Below are positions 56,314 through 64,000 of a stretch of DNA of 64,000 nt, one piece after another. Source of the DNA: an uncultured Pelagimonas sp. (GTDB lineage: Bacteria > Pseudomonadota > Alphaproteobacteria > Rhodobacterales > Rhodobacteraceae); contig NZ_CANMKO010000010.1 of assembly GCF_947498515.1 (NCBI RefSeq), positions 62,001 through 126,000 of the forward strand, written 5' to 3'. The position numbers were made by a program, and so were the translations under genes. Each line of letters starts with the position of its first letter. Position 1 is the stretch's first letter. The notes beneath the pieces are model-generated. The model saw only the letters and a list, made by a program, of their open reading frames with translations, had not been told where the DNA came from and did not search any database.

Positions 56314-57174
56314 ATGTCCGCCCCGAAAAGCAAAAAGCCAATGGATCGGCGTCGCTTCCTTAAGGATGCGTCGCGTGGTGTCGCGGGTTGCGCTTTGGCG
56401 GGCATGGGTTTGACGCAATTTGTTTCGGATGCCCGCGCCTTGCCGGCGCAAGCCATCCGTCCGCCAGGGGCGCTTGAGGAGAGCGATTTCCTGGCGGCCT
56501 GTATCCGTTGCGGGCTTTGTGTCCGCGACTGTCCCTATGACACGCTGAGCCTCGCCGAACTCGGGCTTGATGGCCCGGCCACAGGGACCCCGTTTTTCAC
56601 CGCCCGCGACGTCCCTTGTGAGATGTGCGAAGACATCCCCTGTGTCGTCGCCTGCCCCACTGGCGCGCTTGATCACAACCTCACCAACATCGACGATGCC
56701 GATATGGGCGTTGCGGTTTTGATCGACGAAGAGGCCTGTTTGAACGCCCTCGGCCTGCGCTGTGACGTCTGTTATCGGGTTTGCCCCGTCATCGACGACG
56801 CGATCACACTGGAACTGCGCACCAATGAACGGTCTGGTGCCCACGCGATCTTTATGCCGGTTGTGCACTCTGACGCCTGCACCGGCTGTGGCAAATGCGA
56901 AAAATCCTGTGTTCTGCCGGATGAAAGCGCCATCAAAGTGCTTCCCAAACGCATCGCCCAAGCCCATAGCGCCGACCACTACAAACTCGGCTGGGAAGAG
57001 AACAACCCGCTGGTGGATGAACTCATCGACCTGCCCGACCGCCTGCCCGGCTCGGGCACCGACAACCTTGCCGCGCCCGGTGGCTTCCTGCCCGGCGATC
57101 TGCCTGATCCGTCGATGGAGGGCGGCTTTACCTCGGGCTTCAAACTGCCCGGAACCGGGGGGGCAGGCCAATGA
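56314..57174 (+). CDS. napG: Ferredoxin-type protein NapG
   Basis: A 286-residue periplasmic iron-sulfur protein with an MDRRRFLK Tat signal near residues 10-17 and four [4Fe-4S] cysteine sets (CIRCGLCVRDCP, CEMCEDIPCVVACP, CDVCYRVCP, CTGCGKCEKSC). NapG and NapH form a quinol-oxidising route to NapA. The final 60 residues are a Pro/Gly-rich tail not usual in the Escherichia version. It overlaps napH by four bases. Confidence 0.95.
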   Translation: MSAPKSKKPMDRRRFLKDASRGVAGCALAGMGLTQFVSDARALPAQAIRPPGALEESDFLAACIRCGLCVRDCPYDTLSLAELGLDGPATGTPFFTARDVPCEMCEDIPCVVACPTGALDHNLTNIDDADMGVAVLIDEEACLNALGLRCDVCYRVCPVIDDAITLELRTNERSGAHAIFMPVVHSDACTGCGKCEKSCVLPDESAIKVLPKRIAQAHSADHYKLGWEENNPLVDELIDLPDRLPGSGTDNLAAPGGFLPGDLPDPSMEGGFTSGFKLPGTGGAGQ

Positions 57175-58091
57175 GCGACAAGACAAAACTCCCCGTAGGG
57201 TACGAGGCGATCCGCGACAAAGGTTGGCTTAACGCCCATAAATTCCTATTGCTGCGCCGCGCCAGCCAGCTGTTTTTCCTCGCCCTTTTCCTGCTTGGTC
57301 CATGGTTTGGCATTTGGTGGTTCAAGGGCAATCTCTCTGGCTCTCTAACCTTCAACTTCCTGCCTCTCACCGACCCCTTTATCACCCTTCAGGGCATGGT
57401 CGCCGGGCATTGGCCGGCGCTGACCGCGCTGATCGGCGCGTTGATCGTTGGTGTCGCCTATGCAGTAATCGGCGGCCGGGTCTATTGTTCTTGGGTTTGT
57501 CCGATCAACCCCGTCACCGATGGCGCGCATTGGTTGCATGACAAGCTTGGCATGACCAAAGGCTGGCAACCAAAGAAAGAGACCCGCTACTACGTGCTCG
57601 GCATGGTTCTGATCGTCTCGATGCTCACTGGCACCATCGCTTGGGAGTTTGTGAACCCGATTAGCATGGTCCATCGCGGTTTGATCTTTGGTGTTGGCTT
57701 TGCTTGGGCCTTTGTGCTCGCGGTCTTCCTGTTCGACTTCGCCGTGTCGCGTCGCGGCTGGTGTGGCCATCTTTGCCCGGTCGGCGCCTTTTACGGCTTG
57801 CTTGGCACCGGCTCGGTTCTGCGCGTCACCGCCAACAAACGCGAGGCCTGCGACGATTGCATGGATTGCTTTGCCGTCTGCCCTGAAATGCATGTCATCA
57901 CCCCGGCCCTGCGCGGCTCTGACGATGACACCCCCCTTATTCTGTCGCCCGATTGCACCAATTGCGGACGTTGCATTGATGTCTGTTCGGTCGACGTTTT
58001 CGAATTCACCCACCGTTTCGACGACACGCCCGCCCCTGGACGCGTTCGTCAAAAATCAACCCCTGCGCCAAAGGCCGACAAGGCGGCCTGA
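57171..58091 (+). CDS. napH: Quinol dehydrogenase membrane component NapH
   Basis: A 306-residue integral membrane protein with about four membrane segments and C-terminal ferredoxin-type cysteines. CSWVCPINPVTD (near residue 110) and CGHLCPVGAFY (near 198) are the CxxxCP motifs of NapH/NosR-type proteins, and CDDCMDCFAVCP plus CTNCGRCIDVCS bind two [4Fe-4S] clusters. It hands quinol electrons to NapG. Its ATG overlaps the napG stop. Confidence 0.95.
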   Translation: MSDKTKLPVGYEAIRDKGWLNAHKFLLLRRASQLFFLALFLLGPWFGIWWFKGNLSGSLTFNFLPLTDPFITLQGMVAGHWPALTALIGALIVGVAYAVIGGRVYCSWVCPINPVTDGAHWLHDKLGMTKGWQPKKETRYYVLGMVLIVSMLTGTIAWEFVNPISMVHRGLIFGVGFAWAFVLAVFLFDFAVSRRGWCGHLCPVGAFYGLLGTGSVLRVTANKREACDDCMDCFAVCPEMHVITPALRGSDDDTPLILSPDCTNCGRCIDVCSVDVFEFTHRFDDTPAPGRVRQKSTPAPKADKAA

Positions 58092-58125
58092 GCAAGCCCG
58101 TCTGGGCATATAGAGGAGAAATGAT

Positions 58126-58569
58126 ATGAAAAAGCATAGCCTTATCAGCGCCCCGATTGTCGCCTTGACCGTCTCGGCCCTGCTTGTAGCAGGCGTCGCA
58201 TATGCGCAGCAGTCCAGCGTTCAGACATTGCGGGGCGCCGACATCGACGAACCCGTGGCTGTCGATCAGGTCCACCGTCAGGATGACAGCGGCCGCTTTA
58301 CGCGCAACTATCGCCAACAGCCGCCGCTGATCCCGCATTCAACCGAACAGTATCAGATCGATCTGAATGCCAACCAGTGCCTGACCTGCCATGACTGGAG
58401 CCGCGCCGGTGATCGTGGGGCCCCGACCCTGTCGATGACCCACTATATGGGCCGTGACGGCGAACAGCTCGACAGTGTCGCTGGGACCCGTTGGTTCTGT
58501 ACGCAATGTCACGTTCCACAGGCAGACGCGCCGGCGCTGGTCGACAACGTCTTTGAACCCTCGAACTAA
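58126..58569 (+). CDS. napB: Diheme cytochrome c NapB
   Basis: A 147-residue periplasmic electron-transfer subunit with a Sec signal (hydrophobic residues 7-25). Two heme-binding motifs are CLTCH (85-89) and CTQCH (125-129). It passes electrons from NapC to NapA. GAGG is in front of the ATG and 34 bases separate it from napH. Confidence 0.95.
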   Translation: MKKHSLISAPIVALTVSALLVAGVAYAQQSSVQTLRGADIDEPVAVDQVHRQDDSGRFTRNYRQQPPLIPHSTEQYQIDLNANQCLTCHDWSRAGDRGAPTLSMTHYMGRDGEQLDSVAGTRWFCTQCHVPQADAPALVDNVFEPSN

Positions 58570-58590
58570 ACCGCGCAGAGGAGCTGACTG

Positions 58591-59289
58591 ATGTCTGACC
58601 AAAATGCATCCAAACCCGGATTGCTCAAGAGGTTCTTTACCCCTTCTGCGGTCTATTCCTTTGGCGGAATCCTAATTGGCGGGTTCATCGCCGGTGTCAT
58701 TTTCTGGGGCGGTTTCAACTGGTCCCTTGAAATGACCAACACCGAAGAGTTCTGCATCTCATGTCACGAGATGGAGGTGAATGTTTATGCCGAATACCAA
58801 GGCACCATTCACCAAAACAACGGGTCTGGCGTACGCGCCACCTGCCCCGATTGTCACGTGCCCAAAGATTGGGGCCCCAAGATGATCCGCAAGATCCAAG
58901 CCTCAAAAGAGCTTTACGGCCACTTCATCACCAATGTGATCGACACGCCCGAAAAGTTTGCCGAACACCGGTCTGTTATGGCGTCGCGTGAATGGGCCCG
59001 GATGAAAAAGACCGACTCCAAAGAGTGCCGCAACTGTCACAACTTTGACTACATGGATTTCACCCAGCAAGAAAACCGCGCGGCTGAAAACCACCAAAAA
59101 GCTTTGGACGAGGGAAAAACCTGTATCGATTGCCACCAGGGTATCGCGCATGACTTGCCTGCCAACTATCTGGAACACTACGAAAATGTTGTGTCCGATC
59201 TGGATGAAAAGGGTCTGATCCCACCGGCGGCTGGCACCGAGTTTGCCGATGGCAAGGCCGCAATCGAGCGTCATCTCTCCGACCATTGA
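58591..59289 (+). CDS. napC: Tetraheme cytochrome c NapC
   Basis: A 232-residue membrane-anchored quinol oxidase with one N-terminal membrane helix (about 23-42) and four heme motifs, CISCH (about 55), CPDCH, CRNCH and CIDCH. NapC belongs to the NirT/NapC family and feeds NapB. It is the last gene of the nap operon. The cluster therefore has both a NapC and a NapGH electron route, with no napE present. Confidence 0.96.
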   Translation: MSDQNASKPGLLKRFFTPSAVYSFGGILIGGFIAGVIFWGGFNWSLEMTNTEEFCISCHEMEVNVYAEYQGTIHQNNGSGVRATCPDCHVPKDWGPKMIRKIQASKELYGHFITNVIDTPEKFAEHRSVMASREWARMKKTDSKECRNCHNFDYMDFTQQENRAAENHQKALDEGKTCIDCHQGIAHDLPANYLEHYENVVSDLDEKGLIPPAAGTEFADGKAAIERHLSDH

Positions 59290-59311
59290 TGGATTGACGA
59301 AACACAAAATA

Positions 59312-59337
59312 GGGCGTCCCATGCGGGTCGCCCTTTC
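59312..59337 (+). terminator. Hairpin terminator of the nap operon
   Basis: GGGCGTCCC (59312-59320) pairs with GGGTCGCCC (59325-59333, one T-T mismatch) around a four-base loop, followed by three T and pyrimidines, 22 bases after the napC stop. Confidence 0.72.
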
Positions 59338-59353
59338 CTATTTGAGGTCCCAA

Positions 59354-59860
59354 ATGCAGATCGCCTATCTCAAATCCGCCGACGGTGTGGACGTCAACGC
59401 GACCCTCGCCGAACTGGCTGCGCGCCTGCTTGATGATGGGCTGCGCGTTGTGGGCACCACCCAAACCAACACCGCCCGGCTCGACACACATAAATGCGAC
59501 ATGGACGTGCGGGTTCTACCCGACGGCGACATCATCCGCATCTCTCAAAACCTTGGGCCCAAGTCCCGCGGCTGCCAGCTTGATCCCGATGCGCTGGAAC
59601 AGGCGGTTGCCGCCACCTTGACCCGGCTTGAGGGCGCGGATCTTTTGATCATCAACAAATTCGGCAAACACGAGGCCGATGGACGTGGCTTTCGCGAGGT
59701 GATCGGGGCCGCCATGGAACGCGGCATTCCGGTGCTTGTCGGCACCAATGGCCTCAACCTTCAGGCCTTTCTCGACTTTACCGATCGCGCCGCCACCTGT
59801 CTGCCCTGTGACCTTGATCAGCTCTCCAGCTGGGCCCAAGCGCTCAAGACGGCCGCCTGA
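59354..59860 (+). CDS. DUF2478-family NTPase-like protein
   Basis: A 168-residue protein that I recognise as the DUF2478 type, often near molybdate or Mo-cofactor genes in alphaproteobacteria. Visible features: IAYLKSADGVDVNATLAELAARL at the N-terminus, LGPKSRGCQLDPDALE near 69-84 and DLLIINKFGKHEADGRGFREV near 96-116 (reminiscent of THEP1-type NTPases). A clear P-loop is not present. It follows the nap operon, whose NapA carries molybdenum, so a link to molybdenum handling is inferred. GAGGTCC lies just before the ATG. Confidence 0.72.
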   Translation: MQIAYLKSADGVDVNATLAELAARLLDDGLRVVGTTQTNTARLDTHKCDMDVRVLPDGDIIRISQNLGPKSRGCQLDPDALEQAVAATLTRLEGADLLIINKFGKHEADGRGFREVIGAAMERGIPVLVGTNGLNLQAFLDFTDRAATCLPCDLDQLSSWAQALKTAA

Positions 59861-60006
59861 CGCCGCCCGGCCGCGACCTTTTACAAACAAAACACGCATC
59901 CCAACAGAATCGCCTTGTAAAAAAGGCAAATCCAGTCTACGCGCACAGCTTCAACGCGGGGTGACAGCCTTGGAGGCACCCTGCCCTTTATAATGGAGAA
60001 TACAAA

Positions 60007-60639
60007 ATGGCTAAAGAGATCCCAAATCTCACAGCTACCGTTCGCGCGGGGACAGGCAAGGGCGCCGCTCGCCAAGCACGTCGTGACGGTCAAGTTCCAG
60101 GTATCGTTTTCGGGGGCGAAACTGATCCGCAGCCGATCAACGTTCCTTTCAACGTTCTGCTCAAGCACCTCAAAGCCGGTCGCTTTAAGTCCACCCTGTG
60201 GAACCTGCAGGTCGAAGGCCAAGAAGACGTGCGCGTCATCTGCCGTGACGTTCAGCGCGATGTTGTCAAAGATCTGCCAACACACGTTGATTTCATGCGT
60301 CTGCGCCGCACATCCAAAGTGGCTCTGTTCATTCCCGTTGAAGTGATCAACGAAGAAGACGCCCCCGGCATCAAAAAGGGCGGTGTTCTAACACTGGTCC
60401 GTCCTGAGGTTGAGCTGGTTGTGACCGCCGGTGACATCCCTGAGAAACTGGTTGTTGACCTTGCTGGCCGTGACATTGGCGATGTGATCCACATTTCCGA
60501 CGTGTCCTTGCCCGAAGGCTCCAAAGCCACAATCGACCGTGACTTCGTCATCGCAAACGTTTCGGCCCCATCCGGCCTGAAATCTTCCGACAACGAAGAC
60601 TCTGGTGATGAAGCTGAAGCGGAAGCCGCCGAAGAATAA
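60007..60639 (+). CDS. rplY: Ribosomal protein L25/general stress protein Ctc
   Basis: A 210-residue protein of the long (CTC/TL5) form of L25, which binds 5S rRNA. The N-terminal L25 domain ([31 protein letters not shown]) and the beta-barrel C-terminal domain ([17 protein letters not shown]) are complete, followed by an acidic tail ([14 protein letters not shown]). AATGGAG lies before the ATG. It has its own terminator. Confidence 0.96.
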   Translation: MAKEIPNLTATVRAGTGKGAARQARRDGQVPGIVFGGETDPQPINVPFNVLLKHLKAGRFKSTLWNLQVEGQEDVRVICRDVQRDVVKDLPTHVDFMRLRRTSKVALFIPVEVINEEDAPGIKKGGVLTLVRPEVELVVTAGDIPEKLVVDLAGRDIGDVIHISDVSLPEGSKATIDRDFVIANVSAPSGLKSSDNEDSGDEAEAEAAEE

Positions 60640-60664
60640 GCCGCATCCAAGCGATGCACGGCTA

Positions 60665-60698
60665 AGCCCCGCTCACACCCGAGCGGGGCTTTTCTTTT
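60665..60698 (+). terminator. Rho-independent terminator of rplY
   Basis: Perfect 10-base stem AGCCCCGCTC (60665-60674) and GAGCGGGGCT (60681-60690), loop of six, then TTTCTTTT. Confidence 0.92.
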
Positions 60699-60704
60699 GG
60701 CCCT

Positions 60705-62306
60705 CTAAGCCCCTAAACAGGCCCAAAGCTCCTTTTTACGAAACGGCTTGGCCAAAAAACCGTCCATTCCAACCGCCCGACAGGCCTTGGCATCGCTTTT
60801 CTGGGTGTTTGCGGTGACTGCCAGAATCTTGCATTTCGTGCGCCCGGTTTTTTCTTCGTACCGCCTGATTATTTTGGTGGCTTCCAACCCGCCCATAACC
60901 GGCATGGATAGATCCATTAAGATCAAATCGTATTCGGCGTTTTCAAACGCTTTGACGGCAAGCGCCCCGTTTTTGGCATATGAAATCTCAGCGCCGGAAT
61001 TCTGAAGCATTTTCCCAACAACCAATTGATTGGTCATATTGTCTTCGGCCACAAGAATCTTCATGCCCTGCGCCCGCAACCCCTGTGGCTCGGCGAGTGT
61101 GTTGGGGGCGGGCGTTCTGACGGAGCGCGCCGCTGTCCGATCCAAAGACGGCGCTTTGCTGGCTGTCTCATCAACGGCTGCCTGCACTTCCAAATCAAGC
61201 GACACCGTAAACGTGGCACCCTGGCCTTGCACGGATTGAACCGTAAGGTCGCCCCCCATCCGTTCGACAAAAGCCAGCGAAATCGCCAGCCCCAAACCGG
61301 TCCCCTCAGACCGGGCACTCGGCGTACTATCGGCCTGCTCAAAGGCCGAAAAAACCTGACCTATCTGATCAGGGCTAATCCCACAGCCGGTATCAGACAC
61401 ATCCAACTTAAGCGCCCCGGCAGGAGCCGATTGGTCATATGAAACAGAGATGGAGATATGACCAGCATCGGTAAATTTGATCGCGTTACCCACCAGATTT
61501 AACAAAATTTGCCGGATTTTGCTGGCGTCGCCAACGAAATCCGATGGGACATCGTCGTCATAATGGACATGCAAACCCAACCCTTTATAGGCGGTTTTTG
61601 CCGAAAGAAGGATCGCGATGTCGCTGATCAAAGAGCGCAACGAAAACGGTTCATAATACAATGAGACCTTGTTGGCCGTAATCTGGGAGAAATCCAAGAC
61701 CTCATTGATGACATCCAACAAAGCATTGGTGGAATTGAAAATCGTGTCGGCGAACAGGGTCTGCTCGTCATTTAGCGCCGTTTCCCGCAGCATCTCGCAA
61801 ATGCCCAAGATACCGTTCATCGGCGTTCGGATCTCATGGCTCATATTGGCCAAAAACCGTTCTTTGGCTTGGTTCGCCTCCTCGGCTTTCTCCTTGGCAA
61901 TCTTGGTAAGCTCAAGGGCTGCGTCCCGTTCGCGTTCCGAAGTTATGTCCGCACTCGACCCGACAATATGGGTCACGTTGCCCGCAGCATCTAACATCGG
62001 TTTCATGGTGGTCCGAATATGCCGCGTTTTTAAAACGGCGGGCACATCAATCTCGTAGGTTGCTTCCTGTTTCGATTGCACCACCCCCATATGCAGGGCG
62101 AGCGCGCGTTCACCGATCGTACCGCCAAAGATTTCCAATGCCGTTTTGCCATGCCACCCATGTTTCGGAAGCTTGGTGATTTCCCGAGACCGTTCATTCA
62201 TGCCGACATAGCGCGGGACCCCGTCGTCACCGACTTTCAAAACGATAACGGCCATATCCACGGCATCCAGTATGGCCTCAAAGTCGTGGTCCGGGCGGCG
62301 TTTCAC
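60705..62306 (-). CDS. Hybrid sensor histidine kinase/response regulator (PAS-HisKA-HATPase-REC)
   Basis: A 533-residue soluble sensor. A PAS domain occupies about 1-125 (with SSADITSERERD as its usual end), a coiled linker to about 150, then HisKA with FLANMSHEIRTPMNG (His about 158). HATPase motifs NLVGNAIKFTDAG, DTGCGI and EGTGLGLAIS follow. After a 45-residue linker there is a receiver domain with phospho-acceptor Asp in DLILMDLSMPVMGG and the KPF lysine motif near the end. No membrane helix is present, so it senses an intracellular cue. The output partner is unknown; no regulator gene is next to it. Confidence 0.95.
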   Translation of the reverse strand: MKRRPDHDFEAILDAVDMAVIVLKVGDDGVPRYVGMNERSREITKLPKHGWHGKTALEIFGGTIGERALALHMGVVQSKQEATYEIDVPAVLKTRHIRTTMKPMLDAAGNVTHIVGSSADITSERERDAALELTKIAKEKAEEANQAKERFLANMSHEIRTPMNGILGICEMLRETALNDEQTLFADTIFNSTNALLDVINEVLDFSQITANKVSLYYEPFSLRSLISDIAILLSAKTAYKGLGLHVHYDDDVPSDFVGDASKIRQILLNLVGNAIKFTDAGHISISVSYDQSAPAGALKLDVSDTGCGISPDQIGQVFSAFEQADSTPSARSEGTGLGLAISLAFVERMGGDLTVQSVQGQGATFTVSLDLEVQAAVDETASKAPSLDRTAARSVRTPAPNTLAEPQGLRAQGMKILVAEDNMTNQLVVGKMLQNSGAEISYAKNGALAVKAFENAEYDLILMDLSMPVMGGLEATKIIRRYEEKTGRTKCKILAVTANTQKSDAKACRAVGMDGFLAKPFRKKELWACLGA

Positions 62307-62725
62307 TCACTGTTTCCTTTGCACAAAAGGGCACAGGCCCACTCTGATCAGGCCAGCGCACTCCTATACAAAATAAATAGCGGATCACTCCTAACCAAAT
62401 CTGAAGACTTAGATAGCTTTGGCATCGAGAATTATCGCCCACCGGCCGGGCAATTAACTTGTCTTAATGGAAATTATTCAAATCCGGTGCATTCGGGCCC
62501 AAAGCCTCGGGCTTCATGTGCCAATCTCCCCCAAACAAGGTCAGAATCGGTCAGATTGGGGTCTGTCACGCGCTCTTGTCCCGGAAATTGGGGTGGGCAT
62601 TCTCCCCTAAATCCGCGGGGTTTTGGACGGTTTGCACCGTTGCGCCAACCGCGCGCGGTGCGTTACCAACCGCGCGCCGTCTTTACCCCTCGGGGCAAAA
62701 CTTGTGAATGACGGCATACCCGAAG
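62307..62725. other. Non-coding region with GC-rich inverted segments
   Basis: About 420 bases hold no gene I can support. A segment near 62620-62690 has repeated CCAACCGCGCG units and hairpin potential (GACGGTTTGCACCGTTGC), and CCCGAAGTTAGCGGGTTTCT at 62719-62738 resembles a weak terminator for plus-strand transcription. Two minus-strand cytochrome genes end to its right. Confidence 0.4.
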
Positions 62726-63136
62726 TTAGCGGGTTTCTTGGATGCTTTCGATATATGCCAGCAAAGCCAACAACTTGCGCGGCGTCGGAGTTTCAATCCC
62801 ATCGCCACTGTCATAGGGGATCAAATCGCCCTCCAATAGCCCGCCAAATTCCGGCATGCCCGGCCCAGCAAGGTCAGATCGCGCATAGCCATCAATAGAC
62901 GATAACACTTTGGATTCAGGGAACTTATCACCGTTGCGCACCTGAATAAGTGTAAGATCCTTTGGGGCGGGTGTCATGGCGCGCGCCATCGGCCCGTCGC
63001 CTTTGCCATTTTCTCCGTGACACGCGGCGCAGTTTTCCATGAAAAGCGCTTTGCCATCAGAAGCTTGAGGCATTTCCGCCTCGACACAGGCCACCAACGT
63101 CAGACACCCGATCAAGCCACTGAAAGTCCTCAGCAT
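62726..63136 (-). CDS. Cytochrome c-type lipoprotein, second of a pair
   Basis: A 136-residue protein with a lipoprotein signal (MLRTFSGLIGCLTLVAC, Cys17) and one heme motif, CAACH (about residue 36-40). PGMPEF and a C-terminal LLALLAYIESIQ helix supply the expected second ligand region with Met. It is five bases behind a related cytochrome gene with the same layout, so the pair may be a local duplication. The start at 63136 gives the best signal peptide. Function: electron transfer at the periplasmic face of the membrane; partner unknown. Confidence 0.85.
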   Translation of the reverse strand: MLRTFSGLIGCLTLVACVEAEMPQASDGKALFMENCAACHGENGKGDGPMARAMTPAPKDLTLIQVRNGDKFPESKVLSSIDGYARSDLAGPGMPEFGGLLEGDLIPYDSGDGIETPTPRKLLALLAYIESIQETR

Positions 63137-63141
63137 ATCCC

Positions 63142-63549
63142 TCACTCCTGCAGTGTTTCCAGATAGGTCACTAGGTCTAATAACGGCTGCGGTGTCAACA
63201 CCGTTTCCCCCTGAGGTGATGTCCATTCCACCATGGGTCCACTGAGAACCGGGCCGAATTCCGGCATCATGCCTTGGTGGTAGCGTCCGGGATATCCATA
63301 GACCTGTGTCATCACTCGTTCAGCCGGGAAAACCCCATCATTCGAAGCGCTTAGCATGCTCAAATCGACCGGAGCCGAGGGCAATTGATCGGCGATTGGG
63401 CCGTCGCCCTGTCCGCTTGGGCCATGGCAGCTGACGCAGAAACTCTCGTAAATCGATTGGCCTTTGTCGGCGGTCGTATCTTCGGAACCGGCACATCCCG
63501 CCAGCCCCGCCGCCATCATCACGGCCACCGCATATCCTGTATTGGTCAT
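63142..63549 (-). CDS. Cytochrome c-type lipoprotein, first of a pair
   Basis: A 135-residue protein with lipobox LAGC (Cys19) and one heme-binding motif CVSCH (about 38-42). The sequence then has GQGDGPIADQLPSAP and GMMPEFGPVLSGP, with the conserved Met ligand likely in this second motif. Its plan closely follows the next gene, which starts five bases after the stop. Neither resembles a complete cytochrome oxidase subunit, and no terminal oxidase genes adjoin. Confidence 0.85.
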   Translation of the reverse strand: MTNTGYAVAVMMAAGLAGCAGSEDTTADKGQSIYESFCVSCHGPSGQGDGPIADQLPSAPVDLSMLSASNDGVFPAERVMTQVYGYPGRYHQGMMPEFGPVLSGPMVEWTSPQGETVLTPQPLLDLVTYLETLQE

Positions 63550-63712
63550 CTCACTGCTCCGTCGCGTTTCTTATTGCGCGTTATTTTACGTTGTTGGGCG
63601 CCACAATGACATGATTTGCATCAGGCGCAACCATCCCCTCGCGGCACATTTTTCTCGACATTGGAGCCGCCGCGTGTTCGGTTATATAGGAAACATGTTA
63701 AGAGAGTTACCC

Positions 63713-64000
63713 ATGCCCCACTACGCTTTGCTCATGCTTGCCGCCGGGATCGGCATCCCGGTTCTTGCCGCTTTGAATGCGGCCCTTGGCACCCGATTGG
63801 GTTCTCCTATTTCTGCGGCAATGATCCTGTTTTGCGTGGCCATGCTCTCGACTGCATTGGTCTGGATCGTTGGCGGGCGGCCATCTTTGTCTGCGGCGGC
63901 CGACGCGCCCAAGCACCTGTTCCTAGGTGGTGTACTCGTTGCCTTTTACGTGTTGTCCATCACCTTTGTCGCGCCCCGCTTTGGCATTGGAAATGCAGTC
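63713..64000 (+). CDS. DMT/YdcZ (DUF606)-family membrane transporter, partial
   Basis: The first 96 residues of a membrane protein with three hydrophobic segments and no stop before the right edge. The motif ALNAALGTRLGSPISAAMILFCV resembles the YdcZ (DUF606) family, small DMT-type transporters of about 145 residues. An in-frame ATG at 63695 is an alternative start. The frame reaches base 64000. Substrate unknown. Confidence 0.75.
   Translation, partial: MPHYALLMLAAGIGIPVLAALNAALGTRLGSPISAAMILFCVAMLSTALVWIVGGRPSLSAAADAPKHLFLGGVLVAFYVLSITFVAPRFGIGNAV

Noticed and set aside
55858-57186. Long open frame antisense to napA/napG
   Set aside because: Covers two certain nap genes; shows only low-complexity composition of an antisense frame.

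Overview
The window reads as chromosome of a marine alphaproteobacterium of the Rhodobacteraceae (Roseobacter-type). Evidence: GC-rich coding sequence with many four-base ATGA start/stop overlaps, TRAP and sugar ABC transport, monomeric isocitrate dehydrogenase, a propionyl-CoA synthetase preceded by TTTGCAAA-type sites, a rhizobial-style frc fructose operon, a compact nap operon and a typical family intergenic repeat. No rRNA, tRNA, CRISPR array, prophage or intact insertion sequence was seen.

Layout. 1-7215 (minus): one tightly overlapping operon for aerobic anthranilate breakdown through 2-aminobenzoyl-CoA, with tryptophan 2,3-dioxygenase built in, so it probably carries tryptophan carbon via kynurenine and anthranilate into beta-oxidation. 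7438-9027: a two-gene membrane protein/HlyD module ending at a three-way-junction inverted repeat. 9229-13940: MFS exporter, thiD, a membrane-anchored protein resembling an M48 peptidase without its active site, and a SPOR-domain protein. 14008-18554 (minus): pyrimidine and purine nucleoside salvage operon cdd-deoA-deoB-add-upp. 18752-31904: central metabolism (maeB, prpE, nadK, glyA, monomeric icd) interspersed with secreted or lipoprotein unknowns, two VOC proteins next to a tandem HxlR-like regulator, and an RNA 2'-phosphotransferase.

32101-36184: a decayed IS66 transposase tail, then a large chemoreceptor and an orphan amino-acid-type periplasmic binding protein that probably work together. 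36716-41720: the frc sugar ABC operon (frcB-frcC-frcA-frcK) with divergent ROK repressor frcR. 42215-42525: a 48-residue ORF coupled to hemP, the small hemin-uptake protein. 43183-51266: histidine-phosphatase-like lipoprotein, GMC oxidoreductase, TRAP transporter (dctPQM), IclR regulator and aldehyde dehydrogenase, a plausible uptake-and-oxidation unit for an alcohol-containing compound. 51282-52504: DeoR and HpaR-like regulators. 52947-59289: napFDAGHBC periplasmic nitrate reductase, followed by a DUF2478 protein, rplY, a hybrid histidine kinase, two c-type cytochrome lipoproteins and the start of a YdcZ-type membrane transporter cut by the window edge.

Most genes are ordinary for the group. 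The most unusual items are the tryptophan-dioxygenase/2-aminobenzoyl-CoA operon, the three-way-junction element at 9128-9198, the apparent M48 pseudo-peptidase, the binding-protein/chemoreceptor pair, the coupled small ORF with hemP, and mutually exclusive hairpins inside the TRAP operon. No clearly new defence or mobile system was found.
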